Shown piece by piece: positions 33,983 through 45,478 of a stretch of 64,000 bases of DNA (position 1 is the stretch's first letter; every line of letters begins with the position of its first letter). A model generated the notes under the pieces. It was given only the letters and a program-made list of their open reading frames with translations, made no database searches and had not been told where the DNA came from. Source of the DNA: Aphelidium insulamus (lineage: Eukaryota > Aphelidiomycota > Aphelidea > Aphelidiaceae); the NCBI GenBank assembly GCA_036784855.1, contig JAZDSV010000006.1, forward strand, positions 469,001 to 533,000, written 5' to 3'. The translations under genes and the position numbers were made by a program.

Positions 33983-34549
33983 TCAACGCTGATGCACCGC
34001 CACGTACGCCTTGGCAGCAATGCTGAATGCCACCAGTAACATAAAGTACTTCACCATGGTGACCAGTGAGTCGTAAAATACTTTTGATTCTGACGCACGT
34101 TGAGAGTAGAAAGTGTCCATTGAATATCTGCTTGTTGGAGTCACAGAGTCCTCAATTGCGCTTCGGCTGGTGTCCACTGCCACTGTTGGCACAGCATTTC
34201 TCTCTTCCGTCAGTGGAGTAGCACCACTGTTTGCTGCCAAAGCCGACGTCGAGTAGAGCGAGATATTACTCATACTTGAACGGACAGATAGCTTGAGGCC
34301 ATGCTGCGTCTCCATGCACTCCAGAATCGGTGCAAAACTATCCCAGCACCCAAACGTGCAAAAGACATCAAGGCCGTACGCCGTCTCAAACACCTGGGCA
34401 CTACCGATTTCGGCGCGTATCAGTTCCTTCAACCTGCTACTCAACCGCTCGCTGGAGTATGCGGGATCCGTGAGATGAATGCGAAATAGCATTAGGCGCT
34501 CGGGGTTTGACCGCGATAGCTGCGCAAGGTGATCAATAAAGTCAGACAT
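33983..34549 (-). CDS. predicted tail-anchored protein
   Basis: 188 residues, no intron. The N-terminal 90 residues look like a compact soluble domain (MSDFIDHLAQLSRSNPERLML, LSSRLKELIRAEIGSAQVFETAYGL). A Ser/Thr-rich linker and one hydrophobic helix at the extreme C-terminus (VTMVKYFMLLVAFSIAAKAYV) follow, the layout of tail-anchored ER, mitochondrial or peroxisomal proteins. The domain is not one I recognise. It is flanked closely by UBR7 and auxilin genes on the same strand. Confidence 0.55.
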   Translation of the reverse strand: MSDFIDHLAQLSRSNPERLMLFRIHLTDPAYSSERLSSRLKELIRAEIGSAQVFETAYGLDVFCTFGCWDSFAPILECMETQHGLKLSVRSSMSNISLYSTSALAANSGATPLTEERNAVPTVAVDTSRSAIEDSVTPTSRYSMDTFYSQRASESKVFYDSLVTMVKYFMLLVAFSIAAKAYVAVHQR

Positions 34550-34724
34550 ATATGAAACACAGTATTGTGCAATGTTCGGTGCGCGCTGCTACAGATTAGC
34601 CGACGAATATTATTGTTGCCAATCGCAGTGACGTGCAAGCATCAACAATAAATCTCTGTCAACTCTAAAGCTGCTAATCTATTGCATGCATGTACTATAT
34701 AACGGAAAACCGTAAGCGCGCGCG

Positions 34725-37514
34725 TTACAAATTGTTCTGCACCTTGAACGCGTCCCACGCTTCATTCAGCGCACTGAATATTCCATTGGCAAGCATCTTT
34801 TGCTCCACCGTCAAGCTCATTGTGGACAACTGAGATGCCACGATTAGCATTATGATTATTATACACATGTAAACATCAATATTGCTTACCTTATCGGGGT
34901 GCAGCCTGGCAATGGCCTTCATGTACCGAATCTTGACTTGCTGCGGCGTGATCAGCTCCGACAGGTTCACTGGTTTCCATTCGGCGCGCAGCTCCGCCCA
35001 CATTATCGTCTCCAGCGATGAGATGAGAGCGCGCACATTGGCCTCCTTGGACTTTTTCCATGCCATCAACTGCAAGGATATCAATGTTGTAAACTTTAAA
35101 TGTAATAATTCTCGGTGCAAACCTTGGCATCGACGTCGTCCTTGACACGCAACCGCTCCGCCTCGTCCATTTCATTCTGTCTATCCTGGGCACGCAGCTG
35201 CTCCACGGCCTCTGACGGCTGCTGCATCAAGTCTGTGCCGGCGGGTGCATGTACCGTGGCGTGTAATGACAGCGATGCCATGTCAGCCAGCGGTGATGAT
35301 GTGGTGGTTGTGCTGGTTGTCGCGGATGTGGTTGATGCTGCTGCCGGTGGTTTCGACACCGCGAAAGGGTCCAGTGCCGGTGAGGTGGCTGCGCGGGCCA
35401 GCAGATCGATACCAGTATTCGGCTGGTTGCTCAGCTGCTGCGGGTCCTGCATGATTTCTTCCCTGCGTGACGCGGCCTTTGTGCACCGACGTATGCCGTC
35501 CGCTGCGCCCTTTGTGCTGGGGATGACGGACAGTGCCAAGCGATAGTCTCCCAGCGCCTCGTCCCACCGCTCCATGTTCTCCAGTGCTGTGGCGCGCCTC
35601 AAATAAGCCTTGGCCATGGCGTCCCGGTGGTCTTTAATCTGATAGTTTATCATTTGTTAGAAGAAATAAAGGCACAATGTACATATAATGTGCACAAATT
35701 ACAAACCTCATCAGCTTCAGCATCGTCCAGTTCCAGTTCCGCGGCGCAGAGGCGAATGACAACACTGCAGTCAGCCACCACATCCTTGTTGGAGCCGTTC
35801 TTGAGACCGGCCGCCGCACGGTTATTCAACAGCGGTACGACGGCCATGGCATCGGCCGGCAGCACCTCTAGCGCGGCCGTGTAGCACGCCTGTGCGTCGC
35901 CGTACTGGCCCTGTCGAAAGAGGACATTGCCGCGTTCCTTGTGCTGGTCGCTCTGGTCACGCTGCACAGCGGTGACTGTCACGCGGGGCACTGTCCGCGG
36001 TTTCCGGCGTGGCGGCTGTGGTGTCTTTGCAGCGGGTGGAGGTGCAGCAATTGGTGTAACCACAACGGCTAGTTCCTCTTCTTCATCACGGGAAAACACA
36101 ACGCCATTTGGACCGCCACTCAGTGCCTCGCTAGAGCGATGCAGAGCCGCGCGGGCCATCAGATTCTGCTGCTGCTCCGCCAGCACAACGGAAATCTTTT
36201 TCGTCGAATCGGCCACCATGGTCTTGGCGCGGTTGAACAGCGACTTGCCCACCACGCTGGCATGGCCAATAATGCGCTCGGCGGTGGCCTTATCGGCAGC
36301 CAGTGCGGGCCGGTTGGGCCGAGCTTGTGGCGGTGGTGAATGCTGTGAATGCTGCTCTTGTTCACGCTCAGTGTATTGTTGTTGTTGTTGTTGTTGTTGT
36401 TCATCTGCCAGTTGACCGCTGGATTCCGCTGAATGTGGTTGTGGCTGTTCTTGTGGTGGTGCTGGTGTCGCGGTATGTGGCGCCGGGGCTGTCGGCACAG
36501 GTGCATTAACAGGAGTAGTGGTCGTCACGGCGACAGGCACAGGCGGTGCGTCAGAAAACAGGCCAAACGGATCTGAAGAAGCGGCGGCTTGATCAGACAC
36601 CTGGCCGACAGTGGCAGCGGCAGAAGTGGACGTGGACGGGGCCGCGGTGGCTGCGAGTGTTGGCTGCGCCGTCATCAGCACGTCAAAGTCCCAGTTGTGC
36701 GCGGATGCCGCCGCCGCCGCAGACGTTGTTGTTGGCGGCACTTGCTGAGGCGACGTGAGCGTTGACTTCAAGAAAGCGTTAATATCACACAATGTATATA
36801 TATATATATATATATATGCATAACACATACCGACGGACGGGAAGACTGCATGGCTGGCTGCGGCGAGATGCGGCCACCAGTTGCACCACCAACGGGACTG
36901 GATGTCTGCTGTTGCGGCAACAGTGAAGCCGGCTGTGACGGGCGCGTGGGCGACGGGGATTGCTGCTGTTGTTGCTGTTGTTGCAAGCGCTGACGCTCCG
37001 CCAACGACAACTTGCCGGCCGTGTCTGCCTGACGTTGTGCCGCGCCGAATGCCGACCCAAGTAGGCCGTCAAATGCATCGGCACGCTTGCCCGCTGGTTG
37101 CGCCACGCTGGCATTGCCGGAACTGGCAGCAGTAGTGGAGGTGCCGAGCAGTGAAGCATTAGTGGCGTTGACCGCGCCAGTCTGCGCGGTAGAGTACATG
37201 CTGCCCCCAAGCGCCGACGACGAGGGCCGCTGCGCAGACTGCAGCATGGACATAGTGGTAGTGGCGGTGCTGGTGGTGCCAAACATCTGCGTGGAGGAGG
37301 CAGACCGCGGCTGCAGTGTCTGCATGGCTGGCTGTGCCGGGGCGCCTTGCATCATCATCGGTGTCACCATGGGCGTCAGTGTGGACGTGGTTGGCATGGT
37401 GTTTGAGGCAATGCTCGGATGGCGCTGTTTACCCCCAGCAGCCGCAGAGGCAGGCGCCGCACCAGCCGCCGAGGAAGCCGGCGCCGTCCACACCAAACCC
37501 GATAAATCGTTCAT
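34725..37514 (-). CDS. auxilin-like J-domain protein (Swa2 type)
   Basis: Starts MNDLSGLVWTAPASS at 37514. A very long Ser/Ala/Gln-rich disordered region with DPFGLF- and FDGLL-like clathrin/adaptor motifs is followed by TPR-like repeats (HKERGNVLFRQGQYGDAQACYTAAL, LLNNRAAAGLKNGSNKDVVADC, AYLRRATALENMERWDEALGDYRLAL) and a C-terminal J domain (MAWKKSKEANVRALIS, LITPQQVKIRYMKAIARLHPDK with the HPD motif, NGIFSALNEAWDAF). TPR plus J is the fungal auxilin plan: it recruits Hsp70 to uncoat clathrin vesicles. One intron (about 36786-36830) carries a TA microsatellite. Confidence 0.9.
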
Positions 37515-38468
37515 AATATATTTCTTTCTTCTTTCTTGCAGATGCTGTTAATCACTATCACGCTATCACGCTATCGCGGCACTGACAATCATTTCCCTTT
37601 GGCGCGCACACGCTTGGCGGCCTGATTGGCCGGGTGGGGCGGTGGCTGACGGTGGGGCGGGGTTTGTTGGTGCCGCGTATGCAGGTGCACATAATATTAA
37701 TACTATGTACATAGTTGTCTGAACATGAAATTATGCATGGCAATGTGTGTGTATATACATATGTATATGTATATACAAACAATTTGCGATCATTCAAAAC
37801 TATTAGAAAGTATCTCTATACCAAAGATTCCAGCGCAAGAGCACGGCCTGCTGCTTATTAACATATTTGTCGACAACAATGTCTACTCGATCTATGTCAA
37901 AGGTGTATGTAGTTTAGACTGTGAAAGATGCAGTTGCTGAAACTTTTATTAGCTTAATTAATTAGTGACTAGGGGCTATCGATGTTGCCAAGGTTGGATT
38001 TAAAACTATTTAGTGACCATCGTGATATTAAAAACCACTGAACATAAATAATGTTGACTATAGTATCATGTGCATATCCTAAAACTGCGATTACCACGGA
38101 TACTATCATCATGTCCTTCATTGGAAAAAACAACAACCACACATTGTTGACTATCATCGATCGGAACTCCGAATAATACTGCTGATTATGTACGATGGAT
38201 AGGATGCATACTGAAAAGAATATGAAGCCGAGTCCACGGTTACTGTACATGATACAGACGCCATAAAAGAGAGATCTACCGTAGTCCACACACATAAAAC
38301 ATGTTCATTATTGCAAAGTGACATGGCATGTATGCTTATTGTGTGATATATGTGTACGTGTAGATGAGTCTAGTGACAGGCATTGCGCACCATGTCATGC
38401 TATATCCAAACACTGTAAGCATAAACACAGTCACACAGTGTGTATACACCACAATGCAGTGTACAATG
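37515..38468. other. AT-rich intergenic stretch with a possible small membrane ORF
   Basis: About 950 bp without a recognised gene. The minus strand at 37969-38295 is open for 108 codons with three hydrophobic runs (LGFIFFSVCILSIV, NNVWLLFFPMKDMMIVSVVIAVL, IIYVQWFLI), which could be a decayed or small membrane protein. The AT-rich context makes chance hydrophobic ORFs likely, so I do not call it a gene. Confidence 0.35.
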
Positions 38469-40848
38469 TCACATAAGGGGACGCAGCCCTTGCGCCAGTT
38501 GTTGCTGCAGCTGGGCGCTCTGGTAAAACTCGGCCAGCACCAGGTTCACGTTGCGCGGTTCGCCGGCACACCGATCCTTGCCGTACGATACGCGGCAACC
38601 AGAGTACTTTGATGTGGGGTCGGTGGTCTGCACCAGCATGGCATCCATGGCTTTGGCCGCGGATTGCACCTCGCAAAAGTTCACAAAGGCGGTGCGCTTC
38701 TCCACCAGTATGTGCACTTGCTCCACTTCACCGTAGATGGAGAAGTCTTGCAGCAGCGACTCTTGTGTCATGGTCTCCAGATTGATGCTGCCCAGGTAGA
38801 GATTGCGCGATGCTCCTTGTGCCAGTATCTCGGAGACACCGCGCGGCAGGCACATGTCCTTGGCCCACGCAACGCGATTCAGCCGCTGGCCGTTCACATA
38901 AATACCACCGGCCACCGCATTACCAAATACGAGCAGCATGGCCGCCGCTGAGGAATCGACAAATGACAAAAAGGCGCAGTGCTTCTCTGGCAGTATCTTG
39001 ATTGACAGCAGTGGACCACCGGCTCTAACCACGGCGCACAGATCTTGCGGCGTGGTCCCTTCTGGCAAGCCACCAATATATATCACTCGCTGATCCTTTG
39101 GCACGGGAGGCAGTCGCTGAAAGAGCGGCGGTGGCACTTGTCCGGGTATAAATGGTGGCATGGGCGGCCGGGGACCTTGCATCTGCATATAGTGCGCCGG
39201 GGGCATGGGCGGGTATGGTGGCCGTTGTGGCGGTGCCATCATTGTCGGCGGTGACATCGTAGGGATTGCCGATGATGGTGGCATGGATGGTTGCTGAGGC
39301 TGCTGTTGCTGAGGTTGCTGCTGTGGCTGAGGCTGTTGTTGTAGCTGCTGCTGAGGCTGCTGCTGCATCGGGGCAGGTGGCGGTGGTTGTGGTGGTGGCT
39401 GTTGTCCAGCAAGTGGAGGCTGCTGTTGCATAGGAGGCATTTGAGGCGGTGGTGGCGGTACATTCGGCCGGTACGTGTATCCTCCCGCTGCAGGCGGGGG
39501 CTGCTGTTGCTGCTGACCAGGAGCCGGCGACATCGCCGGCATTTGTCCATATGGTGACGGAAAATATTGTGGAGCCGGGTACATGGTGCCAGGTGACGCG
39601 GTATATGGCACGGGTGGGGCACCAATGCGGTTTGCAAGCGCCTGAGGACCCGACGAATATGGATTGTTTGTAGATTTCATGCCGTTAATCGGGCGATCGC
39701 AGCGGTCTTTGGCGTAGTTGACCTTGAATTTGGTGTATGGTTCGCGGGTCTTTAGCGATGCAATGGCAGTGACGGCGTCCTGGATGTTGCTCATGTGCAC
39801 AAAGATGCACTTTTTCTCAGGCATAAATCGCACAGCCTCCACCGTGCCGTACGAGGACAGATCTTTTGTGAGCAACTCTGGCGAGATCAAGTTGGTGTCC
39901 ACGACGTTGCCTACGCAAAAATAATCAGACGATGCTTATAGCCATAAAGTCCAACTACACACACCTATGTAGATAGCGCGACTGGCGCCCTGAGAGACCG
40001 CGGCAACAACCTGGTGCGGCATAACGGACACATTTTTGCTCCAACCAACTTTTAGCGGCTTTCCCCGAATAGTCACTGATCCCGGATTTGTTGTAGCGTC
40101 CTACAAGTAAAGTCAAGATACACAGTACACTAACATTATAATATGTATATAGCTTACGTGAAAGAAGATCTGGGCGCCTTGCTGGTCAACGAACGAGATA
40201 AAGGCGCAGTGACGCTCCAGTAGCAGCTGTGCACTCTCAACCATGCCGCCACGAACAACGTCCAGCAGCTCTGTCAACGTCATTGTCTCATCCACGTTGC
40301 CGATATATACGGTGCGGCAATTCGGCGGGGCCACGGTCAGAGTCGAGTTCTGTGCGTACTGAGTAGCGCCAAATACTGCTGCAGGATTCTGGCCCGGCAT
40401 TCCACCAGCCACTGTCGGATATTGCATGGCTACCGGCGCATGAATCAGTGCTCATGGGATCAAAAAAGTGCTTGTCACGCGTACCATACTGTGGCTGTGT
40501 TGCTGCTGGCCTGGCCATCTGAGCCACCGCATACTGCCCAGCAGGCTGTGCTGGATTATAGTATTGTGCAGGCTGTGCGCTGTAGGCGGAATACTGCGCG
40601 GCAGGTGCGGCGGCAACGGCAGCGGCGGGTCCAGCCTGCTGCTGATACTGCTGGTACATGCGCGACATGTCCGTCAGGCTGTATGTCTCAGTCTTGGTAT
40701 ACGGGTCCGAGTCTGACGTGCGCTGGCGCTTCAACTGAGTGGCCATCGCGGCGGCGGCGGCTCCATTCATTGTGGTCGTGGTTGGTGGCGTGTTGAAAGG
40801 CTGCGAGCGCTTCATCGGCATCCGGCGCAAATGTGGCGCAGTTTTCAC
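38469..40848 (-). CDS. Nrd1/Msa2-like protein with multiple RRMs
   Basis: Starts MKTAPHLRRMPMKRSQ at 40848. The first RRM (RTVYIGNVDETMTLTELLDVVRG, RHCAFISFVD), the second (RAIYIGNVVDTNLISPELLTKDLSSYGTVEAVRFM, KKCIFVHM, FKVNYAKDRCD), a long Pro/Gln linker, the third (RVIYIGGLPEGTTPQDLC, KHCAFLSFVD) and the fourth (RNLYLGSINLETMTQESLLQDFSIYGEVEQVHILVEKRTAFVNF, CRVSYGKDRCA) are all visible. The paired KDRC endings are typical of fungal Nrd1, which binds and stabilises mRNAs that control differentiation and cytokinesis. A frame change near 40430 is explained by a clean 55-nt GT-AG intron, so the gene appears intact. Confidence 0.85.
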
Positions 40849-41026
40849 TATGCTGGCCTTAACCCTGATTGATTGTTCGCCTTTGTAAGTTTAGGGTGCA
40901 CACATATGCTCTAAACAAAACTATTTACAACGGAGTGATATATTTACACAAAGATGTTGTATAGTGTATATTTATTTGTGATGAGTGAAAATTGAATGGA
41001 GTTACGATTGTGGCAAATGACGAATG

Positions 41027-43140
41027 CTAGGCAAGAGTTGTTGCCGACATTTCCATGGAGCTGCCTTCCGCAGTCACCTCGCGGTCATGGACAAACTTTT
41101 TTGACACTTCCTCTGCAAACTCTTCGTTGGCAGGCAGCAGCCACACAAACCAGTCGGGCATAATCATGCCCACCACCATGATTGCAATGGCAATCGTGCC
41201 CACCGTGATTCCTAGCCAGCGAAACTCCACAGGAAGGGAGTTTTCCGTGGTGGCCATCTGCTGAAAGGGAATGGCCAGCACAAAGAGCAGGACCGGTATG
41301 CAAACAAACTTGATGCACAGCGACCACAGTAATGGCAATCCGGTCTTTTCCTTGCCGATTGCAATCACATTGTTGATGTCCTGCAGATGGTCAATTCGCA
41401 ACTCAACATGTAATACTGAACAACATACATGTCGAAGCATTTCGATTTGGCCGATTGTGATGACGCGAATGCGAGTGTGGAGTGCCAGAATGGAGTTGGA
41501 CATGGCCACGGCCCATGCCAGTCCGAACAGAATGAGCCCCAGTCCAACAGCGGCGCCAATAATTGCATTCGACGTGGAGCTGACAACGGTGCACACCAGC
41601 AGTCCCAGCAAGTACATGGAGTTGAAGATCATGACCGGGACACGGCCCACCACCGCCGCAGACTCGTCAAAGCGGTACAGGAACGACGGACCAAAGCACT
41701 CCATAAACCCCACAGACACAATGCCAATGTTGTTCACAAAATAGTCGACGGCATCCATGGCTTTCAGTCCAGACTCGGTGCAGTACAGCGTCCCCACCAG
41801 GAATGATGCGGCGCACAACAATCCGACCACCAGCTGACGGCTCGCACCGCTGAAACGCCGTGAATCCAGCACCACAGTAGCCCCGCCCTCGATCTATAAA
41901 TATTGATAATATAAGACAAAAATCGGTAGACAATCACTATTTAGTTCTCGCTTACCATGGAAAACCCGCTGTCCAGCCCCAGAATGAACAGGGTCAAAAA
42001 GAAAAATGCGCGCCAAAATGAGGCGCCTGGCAGCGAACTGAACGCCACGGGATACGTACTGAATGCCAATTCATAACCACCAGCTGCCACGTCAGGTCGG
42101 CCCGAGATGAATCGCATGTAGCCCACAATGGCAAAAACGACAAAGCCGCAAAATATCTCGTACACACTGTTGGACACGGCAATAATCACCGAGTCAACCG
42201 CAGTGTTTTGAAACTTTGAGTTGTAGCTTCCATAACAGGTCATGGTGCCGAATGCAATACCAATGGAGAAGAAAATCTGGCCAGTCGCCTCGGACCACAT
42301 GAGCGGGTTCGACAGCATGCTGCCGTCAAACTTGCCAATGTAGTCCAGCATGCCGTCCGTGGCACCAGGGAGCGTGGCACTGCGGATAAACAACACCACA
42401 ATAAACACCACCGGAAGCGTCATGGTCACGTAGGCGATTTTCCCGGTCAAACCGACACCGCGCCAGATGCAAAAGTACACCAGGACCCAGGTGAACAGCA
42501 AGGCGCCGAAAGTTGCACCGGAGATCATCTCCGGCGTGGATGTCACGTACCCGGACGCCGGCTGGTGGACAATGTCTTCAAAGAAATAGGCGTTGGCGTC
42601 CTTTTGCGTCCACGGCAGCACAGTCTGGAAGCTTTTGATAAAGTAAATCACGATCCATGCCAGCAGGACGCAATAATACGACGTTCTGCCATGATGTAAA
42701 TCATCTCAATGAAATGAAATACAGATAGACAAATGTACACGTACACAACCAGCGAGCCAAAGACGGAACTGAGGCCCAGACCGCGCAGTCGATGCGATAT
42801 GCGAGAAAAGCACACCACATCGCCGGAGCGAAAGAGCTGGCCAAGCGACAGCTCCAGTGCCAGCAAAGGGATGCCGATCAAAAATAGCGCCAACAAGTAC
42901 GGAATGAAAAAGGCCAAGCCACCATACTTGAATGCGAGCGCGGGAAAACGCCAAATGTTACCTAAATGTATAATGCGCAGTGTGATTAATCACCATTGGA
43001 CAGCGGCACATCGCCATACCGAGGCCCACGGAAGATCCAATGGCGGCCAGGAGAAATCCAGCGCGCGACGGCCACATCTCACGGCCGTCATTGTCGTCGT
43101 GCTCCGGGAGCGGGGCGAAGAACTTGCGCAGCGCCTGCAT
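41027..43140 (-). CDS. SLC6-type sodium-dependent neurotransmitter/amino-acid symporter
   Basis: Starts MQALRKFFAPLPEHDDNDGR at 43140. The TM1 signature is split by an intron: SRAGFLLAAIGSSVGLG / NIWRFPALAFKYGG, followed by AFFIPYLLALFLIGIPLLALELSLGQ (TM2). About twelve hydrophobic spans follow, including IFFSIGIAFGTMTCYGSYN (TM6), ELAFSTYPVAFSSLPGASFWRAFFF and LFILGLDSGFSM (TM8), the unwound Na+-site region. Four exons. The LeuT-fold sodium and substrate residues of TM1 and TM6 look conserved, so it is probably an active sodium-coupled amino-acid transporter at the plasma membrane. SLC6 proteins are absent from most Dikarya. Confidence 0.93.
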
Positions 43141-43482
43141 TCCGTTCTGTTGTCAGTTTGCGTGGCTGAGCGCAAAGTTCGGTTAAGCGTACCCCTCAAA
43201 GTTGCTCTCAGCCAATCACGTTGCACACAGTGCTGCCATATGATTGGATGGCCGCGGAAATGCGGAAATGACTCATAGTCGCTACGATTTTGCAAGGGGT
43301 TAAGAAGCTCTTAAATACACTATTCAATACTAATGCGTTTTGTTTCACAGATTAAGTTGAGCTACGCTACAAGCTTCTGGCAACTGTTAGTACTATTTAG
43401 TTGCAAGGCATTTGTCCTCAGTACTTCACTGTGACTTAGCATAGTACTTGTGTGTGATAATGATATGTATTGCTCCTAGAGC
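43141..43482. other. intergenic region
   Basis: About 340 bp between the SLC6 start and the 3' end of the secreted Cys-rich gene. Nothing recognisable beyond presumed promoter and polyadenylation signals. Confidence 0.4.
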
Positions 43483-44181
43483 TTATGCTAATGCCAGCGA
43501 AAACAGCATGGCAACTAGCATGGACGCGACGGCCGACACGAGCATGCCGACACCTTGAGCGGGACGGGGTGCGCCGTCAGTGTAATCATCGCCCAGTATA
43601 CCCAGTCCCTTGCCACCGGTGCCACTGTTCCAGCCTTTGGGGTAGAGGCACTTGACCACCTTGCTGCTGGCGGCGCCCATCACCTGGCACTTGTCATCGT
43701 ACTTTACAATGGTGCAGTCCGAGCAGGACGCGTCCTTGCACGTCTTGTAGATGGGCCGGCCACCGTTGCAATTCACGGACAACCACGCAGTCACCACACC
43801 GCGATTGCTCTGCGCCGGGTGACACTCGGCATCGGCCATGACGGCCTCCACGCTGGACACGTCACCCTGGCACGAACCGCTGCTGGTCCACGAGTACGTT
43901 GCCACAAACAGCTGAACAATGCCGTCCATGTTCAGGGAACTCTTGCTGCACGTTGTCAGCTGGCTCGAGTACACGGCGGCCGATTCACCACTGTACTGCG
44001 TGCACTGCGATGCGGGCGTGCCGGCTATCTGACACTGGCCGGTGGTGGAGGAGGTGATGTAGAATGGCTGTTCGGCACAGTCACCCTTGGGGTACTGTGC
44101 ATACTGCGTGTAGGTGACATTCTGTCCGCTAACGGTCACGCTTAGCGCTGCCACCAATACCGCGATAAAGCTGGTGTACAT
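43483..44181 (-). CDS. secreted Cys-rich, probably GPI-anchored surface protein
   Basis: About 232 residues from ATG at 44181, chosen because it gives a clean signal peptide (MYTSFIAVLVAALSVTVSGQ); an upstream in-frame ATG at 44226 would bury it. The mature part has about 13 cysteines, and the C-terminus ends in a hydrophobic run (GMLVSAVASMLVAMLFSLALA) after small residues, as in GPI-anchored proteins. No intron. No family recognised. A TATA-like ATAAATA sits about 55 bp upstream. Likely a cell-surface or wall protein. Confidence 0.65.
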   Translation of the reverse strand: MYTSFIAVLVAALSVTVSGQNVTYTQYAQYPKGDCAEQPFYITSSTTGQCQIAGTPASQCTQYSGESAAVYSSQLTTCSKSSLNMDGIVQLFVATYSWTSSGSCQGDVSSVEAVMADAECHPAQSNRGVVTAWLSVNCNGGRPIYKTCKDASCSDCTIVKYDDKCQVMGAASSKVVKCLYPKGWNSGTGGKGLGILGDDYTDGAPRPAQGVGMLVSAVASMLVAMLFSLALA

Positions 44182-44471
44182 ATGTGTGTGTTTGTAGCGG
44201 TGGTATCTGTCTGTGTAGATGTGCACAGTGAACAGCGCGCGTATTTATGGCCAGCGCTATTCGCGGCAACACTGATCAGATCACGCGGCTTTAGCACGGC
44301 AACATTTGTGTCCGCGTGGAACTTGATGAGAATACAATAATATCAGTATTACCTGCATATATGTATTTATATATACAAACTATACAATATAGAACGTGTC
44401 TGCAATGCCTCTTCCGTATCCCGTTGCATTGGATGCATCAAGTTAATTACAAAGTTGACAAAATAGAAAAG

Positions 44472-45291
44472 ATGGACGACACGAAGAAGCAGCGGCTGAT
44501 TGTCGTGCTGGAGAACGCCACGCTCGAGACCGTCAAGGTGGGCAGCGGCAAGACCAAGGGGAAACCAGGCGCCACCGGCACAGCATCGTACCAGCTCCTA
44601 AACTGCGACGACCATCACGGCATACTACGCCGCGCCAACCGCGATGTGGCCGAACTGCGCCCCGATATCACCCATCAGGCACGCGAATTATCGGTGAAAA
44701 TCAAATTGTATACCTTACACTTGTGCGCTTGCAGTGCCTGCTCACGCTGCTGGACTCACCGCTGAACAAGGCGGGCAAGCTGCAAGTATTTGTGCGCACG
44801 CAAAAGAACGTGCTGATCGAGGTGAATCCGCATACGCGTATTCCGCGCACATTCAAGCGCTTTGCCGGTCTCATGGGTAAGTCTGCTTTTATATCGACGT
44901 GTTGACGTGTACAGTTGTCAACAATATATTTTACCTCCTACTATAACCTTATGCAGTACAACTGCTGCACAAACTATCGATACGCTCCGTGTCGTCATCG
45001 GAGAAACTGCTCAAAGTGATCAAGAATCCGGTGACGGATCATCTGCCGTCGGGGTGCCGCCGGATAGTGCTGTCGGGTGACGCGCCAGTGGTGCGGCTCT
45101 CATCGTACGTGGCATCACTGCCCCGCGATGATTGTGTGTGCATAATTGTCGGCGCGTTCGCACACGGCCCCGACACATTTGCCGACGAGTACTGCGAGGA
45201 GAAGATTAGTGTGAGCGAGTATCCACTCAGTGCCAGTGTGGCGTGTGGCAAGATTTGCTGCGCCTTCGAGGAGCTGTGGCAGATTGTCTAG
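44472..45291 (+). CDS. EMG1: EMG1/NEP1 rRNA pseudouridine N1-methyltransferase
   Basis: Three exons (44472-44678, 44735-44876, 44957-45291) give 227 residues. Very close to the family: [119 protein letters not shown]1 is a SPOUT enzyme that methylates a hypermodified pseudouridine of 18S rRNA and is needed for small-subunit assembly. Intron 1 starts with GC (CAG/GCACGC). Using the nearest GT instead would insert five residues into a stretch that is identical in yeast. Confidence 0.96.
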
Positions 45292-45478
45292 CCGTGACTA
45301 TATTAGTTCTGAAATAGAGACTCTATAACAGTCTAGTATGCATTTCACTTTTTACTACAAAAGTGCTGATGTGCAGAGAGAATGGAACAATATGCAACTA
45401 CATCAGAGTGGTGTTAAACAGTGAACAAGCAGCGAGGGTGTTTATGCAACGTATGACACTAGTCACCGCACAATAAGT

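Noticed and set aside
37969-38295. 108-codon hydrophobic minus-strand ORF as a membrane protein gene
   Set aside because: AT-rich context makes chance hydrophobic ORFs common; no start context, splice partner or family.
40370-40440. Frameshift in the Nrd1-like gene
   Set aside because: A clean 55-nt GT-AG intron restores the frame exactly, so no lesion is needed.
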